64,000 nucleotides of DNA, from positions 22,187 to 86,186 of the forward strand of contig JBEWZL010000155.1 of assembly GCA_045837725.1 (NCBI GenBank). Direction: 5' to 3'. Below the pieces are notes generated by a model. The model saw only the letters and a program-made list of their open reading frames with translations, had not been told where the DNA came from and made no database searches. The first letter of the stretch is position 1; every line of letters begins with the position of its first letter. Positions 63,855 through 64,000 of the stretch are shown piece after piece. The translations under genes were made by a program, and so were the position numbers. The DNA is from Vermamoeba vermiformis (Eukaryota; Tubulinea; Echinamoebida).

Positions 63855-64000
63855 TGCCCGAATAATAAACTTAGTTGATAGTACACAATGGTTCTATGCG
63901 TCAATACGAAGTACTTCGTATAATTAAATGAAAAACTGCGATTCCTGTGTTTTTGGCTGTTTTTCAATTTGACGACCACGCGCCATCGAAACAAAAAATG
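63855..64000. other. 3' flank of VPS29
   Basis: Short AT-rich flank at the window edge with no supported feature. Confidence 0.3.

Overview
This is a eukaryotic nuclear window. It is gene-dense, with about 25 protein genes in 64 kb on both strands. Almost all genes are interrupted by short AT-rich GT-AG introns of roughly 45-120 nt, and exons are richer in G+C than introns and spacers. Animal-like features (protein tyrosine kinases with the HRDLAARN loop, IPT/TIG and PSI-like modules) sit beside SepA/Cdc7-type kinase, amoeba-style F-box/ankyrin-like repeats and an ARM-BTB protein. This mixture suggests a free-living protist, most likely an amoebozoan (protosteloid or myxogastrid-like). That placement is inference; no rRNA or organelle marker is present.

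Layout. 1-11.5 kb: 3' part of an SMC2-like condensin ATPase, an ARM-repeat/BTB protein, a GPI-type secreted protein and a degenerate prenylated Ras-like GTPase, all on +. 11.8-24 kb: eIF2-gamma (-), an EGF plus seven-TM protein (+), an F-box/ARM protein (-), a SepA/MAP3K-epsilon-like kinase (-) and mitochondrial enoyl-CoA hydratase (-). 24-31.4 kb: a TruB-family pseudouridine synthase (+), an F-box/ankyrin-like protein (-), a secreted PhoD-like phosphatase (+) and a 3-hydroxyacyl-CoA dehydratase (-). 31.4-40 kb: tandem F-box/LRR/TRAF-zinc-finger paralogues (+), a stalked single-pass membrane protein (+) and an F-box/LRR protein (-). 40-49.3 kb: a BCS1-like AAA ATPase, VPS52 and an FHA protein (all -), then Rab11 (+). 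49.8-62.8 kb: two tandem receptor tyrosine kinases. 63.2-63.9 kb: VPS29.

Themes. (1) The tandem receptors combine a propeller-like N-terminus, PSI-like Cys modules, about six IPT/TIG domains, one TM helix and a tyrosine kinase. This is the MET/plexin-like layout outside animals, and the extracellular modules are bounded by phase-1 introns. (2) Five genes appear to encode F-box proteins with four kinds of substrate-binding region (ARM, ankyrin-like, LRR, LRR plus TRAF zinc fingers). (3) Membrane-traffic genes recur (VPS52 of GARP/EARP, Rab11, VPS29 of retromer), but they are separate transcription units and no operon logic applies. (4) Several repeat genes carry phase-1 introns at the same point of each repeat.

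Limits. Exon joins were made by eye from GT-AG sites and frame continuity. Family names rest on recognised motifs, not on database searches.
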